64,000 bases of DNA, taken from the NCBI GenBank assembly GCA_019634675.1, contig JAHCAX010000003.1, forward strand, positions 62,001-126,000, written 5' to 3'. The notes beneath the pieces are model-generated. The model searched no databases. It was not told the origin of the DNA and saw only the letters and a list, made by a program, of their open reading frames with translations. The first letter of the stretch is position 1; each line of letters begins with the position of its first letter. Made by a program: the position numbers and the translations under genes. Below, piece after piece: positions 44,601 through 54,200 of this stretch. The stretch is from Acherontichlamydia pituitae (GTDB taxonomy: Bacteria > Chlamydiota > Chlamydiia > Chlamydiales > Rhabdochlamydiaceae).

Positions 44601-47600
44601 AGCTATTTTCCAAAATCCTATTCTGTCCGATTTGGCTGCAGTTGTCGATGTTCAGAAGAGGTCGGCGCAAGTGGAATCAATTCCCAAAAGGGAAGAGTTT
44701 TCACCGATCCCCCTTTCCTTAAACGAAGAATCCCTCTGGCTGATCGACAAATTAAACCCGCAATCCAAGCTCCAGTACATGGTCCTTTATGCCTACCGCA
44801 TCAAAGGGAAGATCGATCCTTCCAAATTGCAAAAATCATTGGAAAAGATCGTCCAGCGCCATGAGACTTTGCGCACCCGTTTTATCGAAAAAGACGGAAT
44901 CGATCTCCAATGGATCGAGCCGCATGGAAAAAACTATTTTCTCCATTTCGAGTTAAATAACGAAAAGGAAGTTCTATCGCTGATGCGGGAAAAATTGGCT
45001 CAAGGAATGGATCTGTCCCAATTACCTCTATTCCAAGCCCTGCTGTTCAAAGTAAAACCTGATCTCCACCTCCTCGCCATCCGGGTCCATCACATCATTT
45101 TCGACGTTCTTTCCTACGATAATCTTTTTAAGGAATGGACTGCTCTTTACAACTCTAAAGAGGTCCCCGATCTTTCCATCCAATATGGAGATTATGCTCT
45201 CTGGCAAAGAAAAAGGCTCCAAAGGCCGGAAACGCAAACACAATTAACATTTTGGAAACAGTCTCTTGCCGGAGCGCCCGATCTCCTCGAGCTGCCTTGG
45301 GATCATCCAAGACCAACGCTCTTTACTGGCAAGGGTTCGACGGAAACGGTGCATTTACCCGCAGGATTGAGCCGAAGTTTGAAAGAACTGGCAAGCAAAG
45401 AAGGCTCTACTCCCTACGTCTTGCTTTTTGCCGCTTTTAAAATCCTCCTTTTCCGCTATAGTGGAAAAGAAGACCTGGTCGTGGGGACTCCTTTTGCAAA
45501 TAGGACAAGACATGAGCTAGATCCTCTCATCGGGTATTTTCTCCAAATGTTTGTCGTTCGGTCAAATCTTTCAGGCAATCCCTCTTTTTCCCTCTTTCTA
45601 TCGAATTTAAATCGTCATCTATCGGACTGTTATAAAAACTCTGATGTCCCTCTCGAAATGATTGTGAACGCCCTAAATCCTGAAAGAGATCCGAGCTTCA
45701 ACCCCCTTTTTCAAACCCTGTTTGTGTTTGATACGATCACAAGGTCGTCCATCCGTTTTGGAGATGCCAAGCTCGAAGGAATCCCCTTTGAGACCAACAC
45801 AGCGAAATTCGACTTAACTCTTTTCATCTATGATCGGGAAGATGGTCTTGAATGCCGGCTGGAATATTCTACCGATCTTTTCGAAAAAGGGTCGATCGAA
45901 AGGATGCTTTCCAATTTTCAAACACTGTTGCATAGCATTGTCAAAAGTCCGGATGAAAAAATCGGCATTCTTCCGATCCTCAAACAAAAAGAACTAGAAC
46001 AGATCATTTTCAAATGGAACGAGGCGCGTATCGAGTATCCGCAGGATCAGGCCGTACCGGAGCTTTTCGAAGAAATGGTAAAGAAATTTCCAAACACGGA
46101 AGCACTGCGCTTTCATGGAAAATCCATGAGCTATCAACAGCTCAACCAGAAGGCAAACCAATTTGCGCGGCATTTACAAAAGTTAGGGGTAAAAAAGCAG
46201 GATTTCGTCGGAGTTTATTTAGAGAGATCGGACGACCTGGTCGTCGTTGTTCTCGGCATCTTAAAATCGGGCGCCGTTTATGTGCCTATCGATGCCAGCT
46301 ATCCTATGGAAAGAAAGCTATATATGATTGAACATACCGGATTGAACGTCCTGGTCAGCCAACGGAACTTTGTCAACGATTTCCCAACCGAAAAACTGCA
46401 GCTGGTCTGCTATGGCGAAGAGGATTTCACCTCCTATGAAGCATCCGATCTTGATACTCAGATCGATCCCCACGATCTGGCCTATATCAACTATACGTCA
46501 GGCTCCACCGGCAATCCTAAAGGGGTCCAATATCCCCACCTTGGGATCGTTCGCCTTCTTAAAAATCCGACCTGGATGACGATTGGCAAGGGCGACCGAA
46601 TGCTCCAAATTTCCAATATTTCCTTTGATATGATGGCATCTGAAGCTTGGGGAGCTCTTCTCAACGGTGCGACACTGTGCATCTTCCCTCAAACCCAATT
46701 CTCTACCGAAAAACTCGGCCAATTTTTGGTGGAGGAACAAGTATCCCATTTATACCTGACCGCCCGCTTGTTCGTCATGATGGTCGAAGATGGGATCGGC
46801 TATTTAAAGAACGTCCGCTTTTTCTCTTCCACAGGAGAAGTCATGTCGGCGCACCATGCAAAAGTCGCTTTTAAGAAGCTTCCTCACTGCAAGATCGTCA
46901 ACGCTTACGGACCTACGGAAAGCCATATCACGACGACCCACCTTGTCCGTTCAAGCTCGCTTATTGTTCCGATCGGGCGCCCTGTCCAAGGCACTCAAGT
47001 GTACATTGTTGATACTAATTTTCAGACAGTCCCCGTTGGCGCTCATGGAGAGCTCCTGATCGGTGGCGATGGACTGGCCCAAGGCTATTTAAAAGATCCA
47101 GAGCGAACTAACGAGAAATTCATCCCGAACCCCTTCGGCCCAGGCAAACTGTACCGAACTGGCGATTTGGCCCGCTATCTTCCGGATGGAACAATCGAAT
47201 ACTTAGGACGGATCGATACGCAAGTTAAAATTCTGGGATTCCGTATCGAGCTCGACGAGGTAGAAGGGGTGATCCGAGAATACTCCAAAGTAGCTGATTG
47301 TGTCGCGATCGCCAAAGAGATCAATCCTCATGAGAAGCATCTGGTCGTTTACATTGAGCCCAAAGAAGGAGAAACCCTTTCTCTTAGCGAAATCCGCGAA
47401 TATGTCAGCAATAAGCTTCCCAAGCACTCTGTGCCGAGCTACTTTGTGTTTATGGACAAGTTCCCGCTTAATCCCAATGGTAAGATTGATAAGCGGAAAC
47501 TTCCCTCGCCGACAGCTACTTTGGAAGAAAGAGTTTTCGAAGCTCCTGTTACGGCAACCGAGAAGGCCATAGCTGAAATATGGTGCCAGCTCGTGAGAGT

Positions 47601-48990
47601 TTCAAAAGTCAGCAGAACCGATGATTTCTTCCATATCGGAGGCCATTCGATTCTGGCTATGCAGCTCAACTCTTCCATTCGGAAAGCATTCAGCCTAGAA
47701 GTTCCCGTCAGTCTGATTTTTGAATATGCAACTCTCGAAAAATTTGCCGATCGGATCGATCAAATGTTGAAGGAAGGGAAGCAATCGGTCCAAGCTGCCG
47801 AACCCTTTGCAATCTGGCGGAACCGGGAAGCCGTTTTAGACCCTTCCATCGATTCCAAGGGTGCTGCACCTGTCATGGACTCTCAATATTTCGATCCCAA
47901 GACCATATTCCTTACTGGAGCAACCGGTTTTGTCGGCGCATTCTTCCTAAGAGATTTACTCGAAAAGACCCATGCAAAAATCTATTGCCTCTCTCGCGCC
48001 CCAACGGAAAAAGAAGCCATGCAACGGCTGATCGAGACCATGCAGAAGTATTTGATATGGAAGCCTCAGTATGAAAAAAGAATTACAGCTGTTGCCGGTA
48101 ATCTGAAAGAGCCGTTGCTTGGACTTAAAATGGAGGCCTTTCAAAAACTTGCTGCCGAAATCGATTCGATCTTCCATTTCGGAGCGTTTGTCAACCATGC
48201 CATGTCTTATGAGCATCACAAGAGTGCAAACGTACTTGGAACCCATGAGATCCTCCGATTAGCAAGCATGAACCGCTTGAAGCCCTTTCATTTTATCTCC
48301 ACTGTCGCGGTGGTCGAAGGGATCAAAACCATGCCTGTTCCAGAAGACACCGATATCGAGCAAAGCAATGATCTTTCGAATGGTTACGCTCAGAGCAAAT
48401 GGGTGGGCGAAAAACTGATCCACATTGCCCGTTCTAGAGGGATGCCTTGCAATATTTATCGATTACCGCGGGTATGCGGCGATTCAAAGATCGGCTCCGG
48501 CCCAACTGGAGACTTCCTTTGGCGCGTGGTCCAGGCATCTGTTCATCTTAAACTCGCCCCTCGGGTAGAATTATATGATGATCTCACTCCCGTTGACTAT
48601 CTATGCGATGCGATCCGCATCATTTCTACCAAGCCTGATTGGATCAACTCTGAATTTCACGTTGTCAGTCCCCATTTGATCTCCTACATGGACATCTTCA
48701 AGTTCATAAAAAAGCTTGGGGTGCCATTGGAGCTGACAGATTATCACACTTGGAAAAAAACATTGGTCGAACATGCCACAACAGAAGGAGATCCGCAATT
48801 ACAGGCGCTTGCCTCTCTGTTAGCAGACCAGGATTTATCTCAACCGGTCGATGTCGTCACCTTGGCTTCCGAACATGTGCATGCGGCATTGAAAGGATCT
48901 GGCCTCAAATGTCCGAAAATCGACAAAAAGCTATTGATGAAGTATATCGACTATTATATGCAGATCGGATTTTTGCCCCCTGATGTGTAA
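41644..48990 (+). CDS. Two-module non-ribosomal peptide synthetase, C-A-T-C-A-T-R
   Basis: This protein has 2448 residues. C1 (1-430) has MHLVAADS in place of HHxxxDG (His119, Asp124 kept). A1 (about 437-930) has TSGTTGNPKG (579-588), NACGHTEN (714) and NGKVDRK (910). T1 has GGDS with Ser965. C2 has HHIIFDV (1149-1155). A2 has SGSTGNPKG (1619), NAYGPTES (1753) and NGKIDK (1945). T2 has GGHS with Ser2002. The terminal reductase has TGATGFVG (2091-2098) and YxxxK at Tyr2248/Lys2252. By alignment to GrsA the ten-letter pocket codes read about DAHICVATHK (A1) and DMSYSTAITK (A2), which match no code I know. An N-terminal C domain suggests an acylated first residue; the reductase should release a dipeptide aldehyde or alcohol. 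Confidence 0.92.
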   Translation: MNKSLTRIQKRIYEASQLDAGWPTYNQPMAFHLKGKLDIDSIEKNLGILGKVHPELSNKSIPLQKEDFSSIGKKERFHKALEFLRTKAKEPIPIDVPPFVEASLAILGPREYLLFFNMHLVAADSHSTRIFLRQISELYNGHRSVGKVKFKRIDVIKESKKGSAYWKKLLEGANFVLELPKTSSRPHENIRKGDIVSSSLRPALSKQLRRFAKNKKTDLFSLLQAAFGAFLYRYTGQEDFIIGYPVDLRPKGLDAQLGVYINTIPMRFQMTAEMNFLELLKQARRWHNKAKSYRNCPYEDIVKRAGIREAHVREPLFNVFFSMESDSANAFRLAGIESKKIDLPTGSSKFDLSLHTIQKGSSIHLSFEYPVSLQDRGFIERMAANFQVFLKDLITYPKKKIVALQLLTQKEKQELLKIGPGPKRAYPRNKSVVDVFEETVKKYPTTTALRFQGNSLSYEELNRKANQLARYLQDKGVKQQDFVGIYLERSIDLFVGILGILKAGAIYVPIDASYPMERKLYMINDTRLKILITSKAYSEEFPKENLSMLFLNQTDLSRHAQTNLHLKIKPLDLAYVNYTSGTTGNPKGVQIYHRSINRLVKNPNWASFSPNDRFLQISNISFDALVHELWGALLNGATVCIYPQITLSSDELGRFIAEEKITQIIFTSRLFIVMVEEALQHLKGVACICSVGDAMSAKHAKIAFENLPSCQVINACGHTENTTHTTSYQIFDSKIIEHEVPIGRPIGNTSVYILDRNRQLVPFGANGELCTGGDGLAKGYLNRPDLTSDKFIPNPCGKDKLYRTGDLVRYLPDGNLSFLGRIDTQVKIRGFRIELSEVEETVREYPDAADCIAMALEDVPGDKKLIAYVEAKDKKKIDPEQLRRWVFSKLPSFMVPSLFVILDKFPMTPNGKVDRKALKAPDVIEEKASTFKTETEKTIAAVWLKILHRKSINRNDHFFKIGGDSIHAMQAASQLKRIFHCEINAGAIFQNPILSDLAAVVDVQKRSAQVESIPKREEFSPIPLSLNEESLWLIDKLNPQSKLQYMVLYAYRIKGKIDPSKLQKSLEKIVQRHETLRTRFIEKDGIDLQWIEPHGKNYFLHFELNNEKEVLSLMREKLAQGMDLSQLPLFQALLFKVKPDLHLLAIRVHHIIFDVLSYDNLFKEWTALYNSKEVPDLSIQYGDYALWQRKRLQRPETQTQLTFWKQSLAGAPDLLELPWDHPRPTLFTGKGSTETVHLPAGLSRSLKELASKEGSTPYVLLFAAFKILLFRYSGKEDLVVGTPFANRTRHELDPLIGYFLQMFVVRSNLSGNPSFSLFLSNLNRHLSDCYKNSDVPLEMIVNALNPERDPSFNPLFQTLFVFDTITRSSIRFGDAKLEGIPFETNTAKFDLTLFIYDREDGLECRLEYSTDLFEKGSIERMLSNFQTLLHSIVKSPDEKIGILPILKQKELEQIIFKWNEARIEYPQDQAVPELFEEMVKKFPNTEALRFHGKSMSYQQLNQKANQFARHLQKLGVKKQDFVGVYLERSDDLVVVVLGILKSGAVYVPIDASYPMERKLYMIEHTGLNVLVSQRNFVNDFPTEKLQLVCYGEEDFTSYEASDLDTQIDPHDLAYINYTSGSTGNPKGVQYPHLGIVRLLKNPTWMTIGKGDRMLQISNISFDMMASEAWGALLNGATLCIFPQTQFSTEKLGQFLVEEQVSHLYLTARLFVMMVEDGIGYLKNVRFFSSTGEVMSAHHAKVAFKKLPHCKIVNAYGPTESHITTTHLVRSSSLIVPIGRPVQGTQVYIVDTNFQTVPVGAHGELLIGGDGLAQGYLKDPERTNEKFIPNPFGPGKLYRTGDLARYLPDGTIEYLGRIDTQVKILGFRIELDEVEGVIREYSKVADCVAIAKEINPHEKHLVVYIEPKEGETLSLSEIREYVSNKLPKHSVPSYFVFMDKFPLNPNGKIDKRKLPSPTATLEERVFEAPVTATEKAIAEIWCQLVRVSKVSRTDDFFHIGGHSILAMQLNSSIRKAFSLEVPVSLIFEYATLEKFADRIDQMLKEGKQSVQAAEPFAIWRNREAVLDPSIDSKGAAPVMDSQYFDPKTIFLTGATGFVGAFFLRDLLEKTHAKIYCLSRAPTEKEAMQRLIETMQKYLIWKPQYEKRITAVAGNLKEPLLGLKMEAFQKLAAEIDSIFHFGAFVNHAMSYEHHKSANVLGTHEILRLASMNRLKPFHFISTVAVVEGIKTMPVPEDTDIEQSNDLSNGYAQSKWVGEKLIHIARSRGMPCNIYRLPRVCGDSKIGSGPTGDFLWRVVQASVHLKLAPRVELYDDLTPVDYLCDAIRIISTKPDWINSEFHVVSPHLISYMDIFKFIKKLGVPLELTDYHTWKKTLVEHATTEGDPQLQALASLLADQDLSQPVDVVTLASEHVHAALKGSGLKCPKIDKKLLMKYIDYYMQIGFLPPDV

Positions 48991-48995
48991 ACTCT

Positions 48996-49556
48996 ATGGA
49001 AAAAAAAGTTCTGTTTTTTACAGATGCTCCACCTGAGGACAAAACCGCTATACATATCTGGGTAGGAAAGACAACATCTTCTCATGAGCAGCACATTCGT
49101 GAAATTCTCGAACGTTATTTAGGTTCTTCCACATTCAAATTAGAATCTTTGCCTGGAGGCAAACTCTTTCTTCCCAATGAATCCTTGCATTTTAACCTCT
49201 CCGATTCTCAGGAGTGGGTTGCCATGGCGCTCAGTTGGGAAGCTCCTGTTGGAATTGATATCGAAACTATCCGTCCTTTTGAAGGGATGGAGCAACTTAT
49301 TTGCGATTGTTTTTCTCTTCAGGAACAGGCCTACGTAAACAACCCTCATGAGACTAAAAAGCTCCTCGTCCGTTTTTGGGAAATTTGGAACAGAAAAGAA
49401 GCTTGTTTCAAAGCTCTTGGCCTAGGATTGCAGGATAACATCAGCCATTGGGATTGTTATGGCAATGATTGGATCCTTGTGAATCAAGTATGGGTCCGAT
49501 CCGTACCTATGGAACATCCCCTGTCCTTAGCTGTAGCGATTCGAGAATCAATTTAA
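48996..49556 (+). CDS. Sfp-type 4'-phosphopantetheinyl transferase
   Basis: A 186-residue protein, on the short side for Sfp. It carries the three family motifs: FNLSDS, VGIDIE with the Mg2+-binding Asp/Glu, and WNRKEACFKALG. It would transfer phosphopantetheine from CoA to Ser965 and Ser2002 of the NRPS. It starts 5 nt after the NRPS stop, so it is dedicated to that enzyme. No ribosome-binding site is evident, which fits translational coupling. Confidence 0.9.
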   Translation: MEKKVLFFTDAPPEDKTAIHIWVGKTTSSHEQHIREILERYLGSSTFKLESLPGGKLFLPNESLHFNLSDSQEWVAMALSWEAPVGIDIETIRPFEGMEQLICDCFSLQEQAYVNNPHETKKLLVRFWEIWNRKEACFKALGLGLQDNISHWDCYGNDWILVNQVWVRSVPMEHPLSLAVAIRESI

Positions 49557-49593
49557 ATATATATATTTCACATCTTCCAGGATCAGGGGACAG

Positions 49594-49621
49594 GACATTA
49601 AAAAAATAGTTTTTTAATGTC
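49594..49621 (+). terminator. AT-rich hairpin after the NRPS operon
   Basis: GACATTAAAAAA, loop ATAG, TTTTTTAATGTC: a perfect 12-bp stem whose right arm carries the T-run. It is flanked by short pairing CAGG/CCCTG and two direct copies of CTTCCAGGAT (about 49574 and 49635). Confidence 0.6.
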
Positions 49622-49694
49622 TTGCGCCCTGCTTCCAGGATTTAGTGGCTTGCTGAGAAAAGAAGCCGCATGGTATCATCAATCTTTTCTTTTT

Positions 49695-49790
49695 GCCGGG
49701 GACCCTCTCGAATTGAACGGTCCGAACCAGGTCAGGACCGGAAGGTAGCAGCCTTAAGGATGCGGTTTGATGCGAGGAGAAATCTCCGGC
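49695..49790 (+). ncRNA. ffs: Small signal recognition particle RNA (4.5S type)
   Basis: About 96 nt. The conserved apical domain is plain: ACCAGGTCAGGACCGGAAGG followed by TAGCAGCC, with the GGAA tetraloop and the asymmetric loop bound by Ffh. The ends GCCGG and CCGGC pair, and TTTTTT (49791-49796) terminates. It works with Ffh and FtsY in co-translational targeting. Confidence 0.93.
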
Positions 49791-49797
49791 TTTTTTC

Positions 49798-50853
49798 TTA
49801 AAAACTGATCGTCATCCCTGCAAATAGGCCATGGATGATGACAGCGCCGTTCGTGTCGATCTCTTTTCCAGCTCCCGATGTCAGCCGTCTGCTGATCTGA
49901 TCCTCTGCTGTCGCTACGCTCGACAAAAAGATCATCTCGTACCCAGCGTGCAAGTTGATGTGATCTTTAAATTGAAACCGGAACCATGTCGCTACATCGG
50001 CAAAACAGCCGTTCTGCCATTTTTGCCGCTTGAGGTTGCGCAAGGTTACCGTATCATTGATATCTTTGAGCAGCTGCTTCTGTTCTTCATGGTCCATCAT
50101 CAGGCCGAATTTCGCAAAGATCTCCCATGTGACAGTCTTTGTCGGATTGACTTGCAGGTCAAGACCCGCCTGAACGCCGAACGCATCGCTTTTTGTATGG
50201 ATCTTGTAATGGCTCTTGTCAGGAGGATTGACATAGGTGATGACGAGGCTCTCATTGAAGTGGAAATAACGGAGTCCGAAAATGCCTGATAAAGAAAAAT
50301 AGTCAACATCCCGAGGCGTCCAATGGCGCCAATAATTGGCCTCTGCAGTCCAAAAGCCCGTGCCATAGTCCCCTTTTGCCTCAGAAGCAAAGATATAGTC
50401 TCCGTCATAATTGATATCCTTAAAACCAATGAAAAGGCTTTCGTCGCCTTTGCGCTCCTTATGCCCATCCCAATCAGCAACCCAGAGAAAATTGGCTTCC
50501 AAGCTCATCTTGGGGTTGTTACGATATACGACATCGATGCGAAAACCCGGCTCGAATCCTTGCTCATTGATCAAACCATTCGTTCTAAGAACGGAAAAAT
50601 CTGTGCAATTGCCGCAAAAACGAACCTTGTCAAAATCACTGACAATGCTTTTTGCCGTCGAATGCTGCCGGCGCATATAGACAAAATCGCCCGTGATGTT
50701 CCAATGGTCGTTCAGATTGACATCATGGGCCGCCATCAGAGGTTCGGAAAAGGTCATAAAAAGACCCGCGGCATAGAGAAATTTCCAAGGAAGCTTCCTG
50801 TGTCCTGATGCTTCTTTGGCAACCCCTTTCCGCACTTCTTCCATATGGTCCAT
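49798..50853 (-). CDS. Putative outer-membrane beta-barrel protein
   Basis: A 351-residue protein. An N-terminal signal peptide (core FLYAAGLFMTFSEPLMAA) is followed by repeated amphipathic strands rich in aromatic residues (WNITGDFVYMRR, FRIDVVYRNN, YFSLSGIFGLRYFHF) and a terminal Phe preceded by alternating hydrophobics (FAGMTISF), the Bam-recognition pattern. It resembles large porin-like barrels of the PVC group (BBP7-like), and may take on a MOMP-like role. I use ATG 50853, with AGGAAA 4 nt before it, not the TTG at 50868. It converges on the SRP RNA, only 7 nt from its end. Confidence 0.75.
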   Translation of the reverse strand: MDHMEEVRKGVAKEASGHRKLPWKFLYAAGLFMTFSEPLMAAHDVNLNDHWNITGDFVYMRRQHSTAKSIVSDFDKVRFCGNCTDFSVLRTNGLINEQGFEPGFRIDVVYRNNPKMSLEANFLWVADWDGHKERKGDESLFIGFKDINYDGDYIFASEAKGDYGTGFWTAEANYWRHWTPRDVDYFSLSGIFGLRYFHFNESLVITYVNPPDKSHYKIHTKSDAFGVQAGLDLQVNPTKTVTWEIFAKFGLMMDHEEQKQLLKDINDTVTLRNLKRQKWQNGCFADVATWFRFQFKDHINLHAGYEMIFLSSVATAEDQISRRLTSGAGKEIDTNGAVIIHGLFAGMTISF

Positions 50854-50868
50854 CCAGTTTCCTATCAA

Positions 50869-51284
50869 TAGTCGACTTCGAGAAATAAATTTTTAAGTTC
50901 ACTACTGTATACCCCAAATAAGCTCTGATTGCAATCTTCTCGTTCAGCCCATCTAACATCATTTTTTAAATAACTAATTATCAGCTATTTAAAGATATGT
51001 TTTTACAATTGGAGCAATACTAAAAAAATCAATAGCGAGATCAAATCCAGTTTTTCAAAAAGTCACTTTATCGCACTGGATGGCTTAGTCAAAAATTCAA
51101 TGATAAGCATGTAAATTTTAATTCGCATTAAAACAAACCAAACAAATTTAAAATACACAGATATTAAAAAATTACATATCCAAACATCTAAATTCAAGTT
51201 TGTTATTAAGTTGATCTAATGTGAATTTAAAGCTATAATTAACAGCGAATAAATAATAAAACGAAATAATAACAGGCAATTATT
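50869..51284. other. AT-rich divergent promoter region
   Basis: About 400 bp between the barrel gene and the giant helical protein. Only the promoter at 51211 stands out; no repeat, RNA gene or short frame is seen. Confidence 0.4.
51211..51239 (+). promoter_or_regulatory. Sigma-70-type promoter for the giant protein gene
   Basis: TTGATC (51211-51216), 17-bp spacer, TATAAT (51234-51239), about 45 nt before the start codon. Confidence 0.6.
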
Positions 51285-54200
51285 ATGGCTACCTCAACTA
51301 ATAATGATGGCTTATTTGTTTCTTCAAATCCGACGACGGCGGCAGTTCCGCAGCAGCAGTCTTGGTGGAGAAGAGGTCTTTCCGCGACTGGCAGCTTTCT
51401 TTCCGGAACAGCCTACTATGCATCGCGCCCTCTCGCATGGGTCGTCAACCCCATTGGCGATGGCCTAGCATCTGGAGTCGTCACAGGCGGACAGAGAGAA
51501 TTGACAACGATGCTCCAACCCAATGGGCCAGTTGCCGAGCAAGTCAAAAATTTACTCACCGACGCGCTGATCAAAAGACCGCCGCAGGAACTCTTCCGCT
51601 TAAAAGAAATTTTAGATGCTGTTCTAATCCATTCCGCTCCTTTAACTCCAGTCCTTGCAAAAGAAGCGCACCAATGCATCGCTATTTTGAATGAAGAAGC
51701 ATTGCAAAAACTCGTTCCCGACCTCTCGCCGCAAGGTAAAGAGATCATTGCGAACATGCAGCTCATGTTCCAGGCTTTGGTTCCGGATGAATCAGTCGTT
51801 TCCACCTTTCCTTCTGCTCCGCTCGACATCACTACCCATAGAGAGAATCTCGAAAAACTATCTCAAGTGATCCACGTCATGGTCGAAAGGCACCAAGGCT
51901 CGCTTGTCCAGGCAATGGCATTTCTTCAAGAAGCGCTTGTCGGAAACCAATCGGGACTGATCGGCCAGGCGATCGATATCTTGAAATCAAAGCTGCTTGA
52001 CACCAATCAAAGTTCATTGACGCCGGTGGAAAAAAAGTTATCCCAATTATTCAGCGAATCCCCAGACAGTTTAAGGGGCATGTTAAACGAATCAGAAAGA
52101 AGGGTTGTTGGTGACGCACTTGCGTTACTGCGTCAGAAGACAACCTCTTCTGCACATGCTCCTCAGGAAGGGTTGAAAGAAGAAGAAAAAGTTCTGCTTA
52201 AAACAGCCATTGCAATTGCCAAGGAAAAAATCGCTCTGCGCACAAATGCAGCGCTTGCAACTTTACACGAACAGCTGAATGCACCTGTTGGACTGCTCCG
52301 AACGTTAAGAACTGGTTTGAGCACATCAGACCAAGAAGCTGTATTGCGCGTACAAACCTTATTGGAAAGAAAATTGCATCCGACAGACGGCGATGCTGCG
52401 TCATGGACCCAAAGCGAATGCGTCCTGCTGACGCAGACATTGCAACTGTTTGGCCAAATGCATATCACTGCCCATGAGGCCTCCATCAAAGAAGCGATCG
52501 ATCTCATTGAATCAAAGCTTAGCGGCACAGAGGGCCCCCTTTCAACACTTACCTCCCCTCTTCAAGAAGCTAGCAGAAGGCTGTTATCCCAAGCAAGGAC
52601 CCGCCTGCGCGGAAACTGGGTCTCATTAGGAAAAACGCCTCAGCGCCTCGCTCATCATCAGTTCAAAGAGACCGACCGCCCTATCTTAGAAGCGATCCAA
52701 TTTCTGCAGCCGCAACTTCAAGACAAACAGACATCCGTCCTAAGAGATGCGCAAGGATTGATCCAAGGCCGTTTGAGCGCAGATGACGCGTCGCTTGCAG
52801 AAAGCAAGCGCCTTTCAGCCGGCGAGAGGATCTCTTTGCAAGAGATAGAACCTTTGATCGCTGCAGAACTATCGGGTGCGGAAGATCTTTCCGGCAACCG
52901 CCGCCAAACGATCTTATCGCAATTGAATGCTGCATTGAAGATCGTCCAAAACAAGAATGCAACACCAGAACAAGCTCTTCGCGCAGCAACGCTCGAACAG
53001 CTTTCCGATAAATTAAAGCGGGAAATGTCAGCTCTCTTGAAGCTCTACTCAGGCTTGCAAGATCCTGCCGTACCCGTATTGCTGCCACTATTAAAAACTG
53101 CGCAGGAACAGTTGATCGCTCAAGACGGCCCGCTTGCCTTTCTTGAAGCTCGGATCGACAGCAATGCGCATGATATCGTTACGCAAGCTATCGATTTGCT
53201 AAATGCGAAATTGTTTGAGATTGGAGGACCGATCGATGGCTTCAGGCGCAATCTTGTCGATGAAGGAGGAATCATCGATGAGGCAATGCGCCTTTTAAAT
53301 ACCGGCCTTCTCGATTCCGAACGGGGAGTTTTGACCAAGGCCACAACTTATTTGAAAACAGAACTGACACAAGCGGCATCGGATTTATCGACCCAGCTTT
53401 TAGATGAAGAGGAAGGAGCATTTGCTAAGGCGATCGATCTTCTCAATAGAAAGCTGCAAGCAGAAGATGGGCTCCTTGCTACTCTCGATACTAAACTCAA
53501 CCATGAAGAGCATGGAATCCTCGCAAGGGCTGCTGTTGTTCTCGACAAAAAGCTCAATGAGCCGGGCGCATTCCTCGACCGTTTTAATGCCCGCTTGAAT
53601 GCAACTGCCCACCCTAAAATCTCAGAAGCGCTGATCAAAGCGAAAGAACTCGAAGATGCCTCTTTGAAAAATGCATCGGCATCGCAACAGAGCCAGATCG
53701 CAGCTAAACTGCTGCTGGGCATTACAGAGATCTTAACCCGCTACACAACAATTTTTAAAGATCTCGACCTGCGCGATCATGACTTGGACAAACTGACGAC
53801 CCTTCAAGCTCAATTGGGACGATTTGCATCAAGTCCGATCCCGACATCTGCTGAAATCCAAACTATCTTAACTGAAGCGATCGAAGTCCTCCAGCACCAC
53901 CATCACAGCCAGCAAGGGATCGCAGCTAGGACCGGAGAAGTGCTTGTCGACCAGCTTCAAAAAGCCCTTGTCCAACCGCAAGGCCTGATCGACCAGTTCA
54001 ATGACAGGATCAATGCGACAGCGCATCACCATCTGATCAAAGCCCGAAAAGAGCTTGCTGAGCTGCAAAAGGCCTACGAACTCAACGCATCGCATGCCGA
54101 TTTACACCGCCTAAGCCAAACTTTGGCGGCAACACTTGGACAGATCAATGTCGACCATGCAGCAGTCTTTGCAAAGAGCCTCCTGCGCTTTGATGACCTC

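Noticed and set aside
49557..49694. tRNA or further small RNA next to the SRP RNA
   Set aside because: No cloverleaf or conserved T-loop sequence is present; only an AT-rich hairpin is seen. I found no tRNA genes elsewhere in the window by eye.
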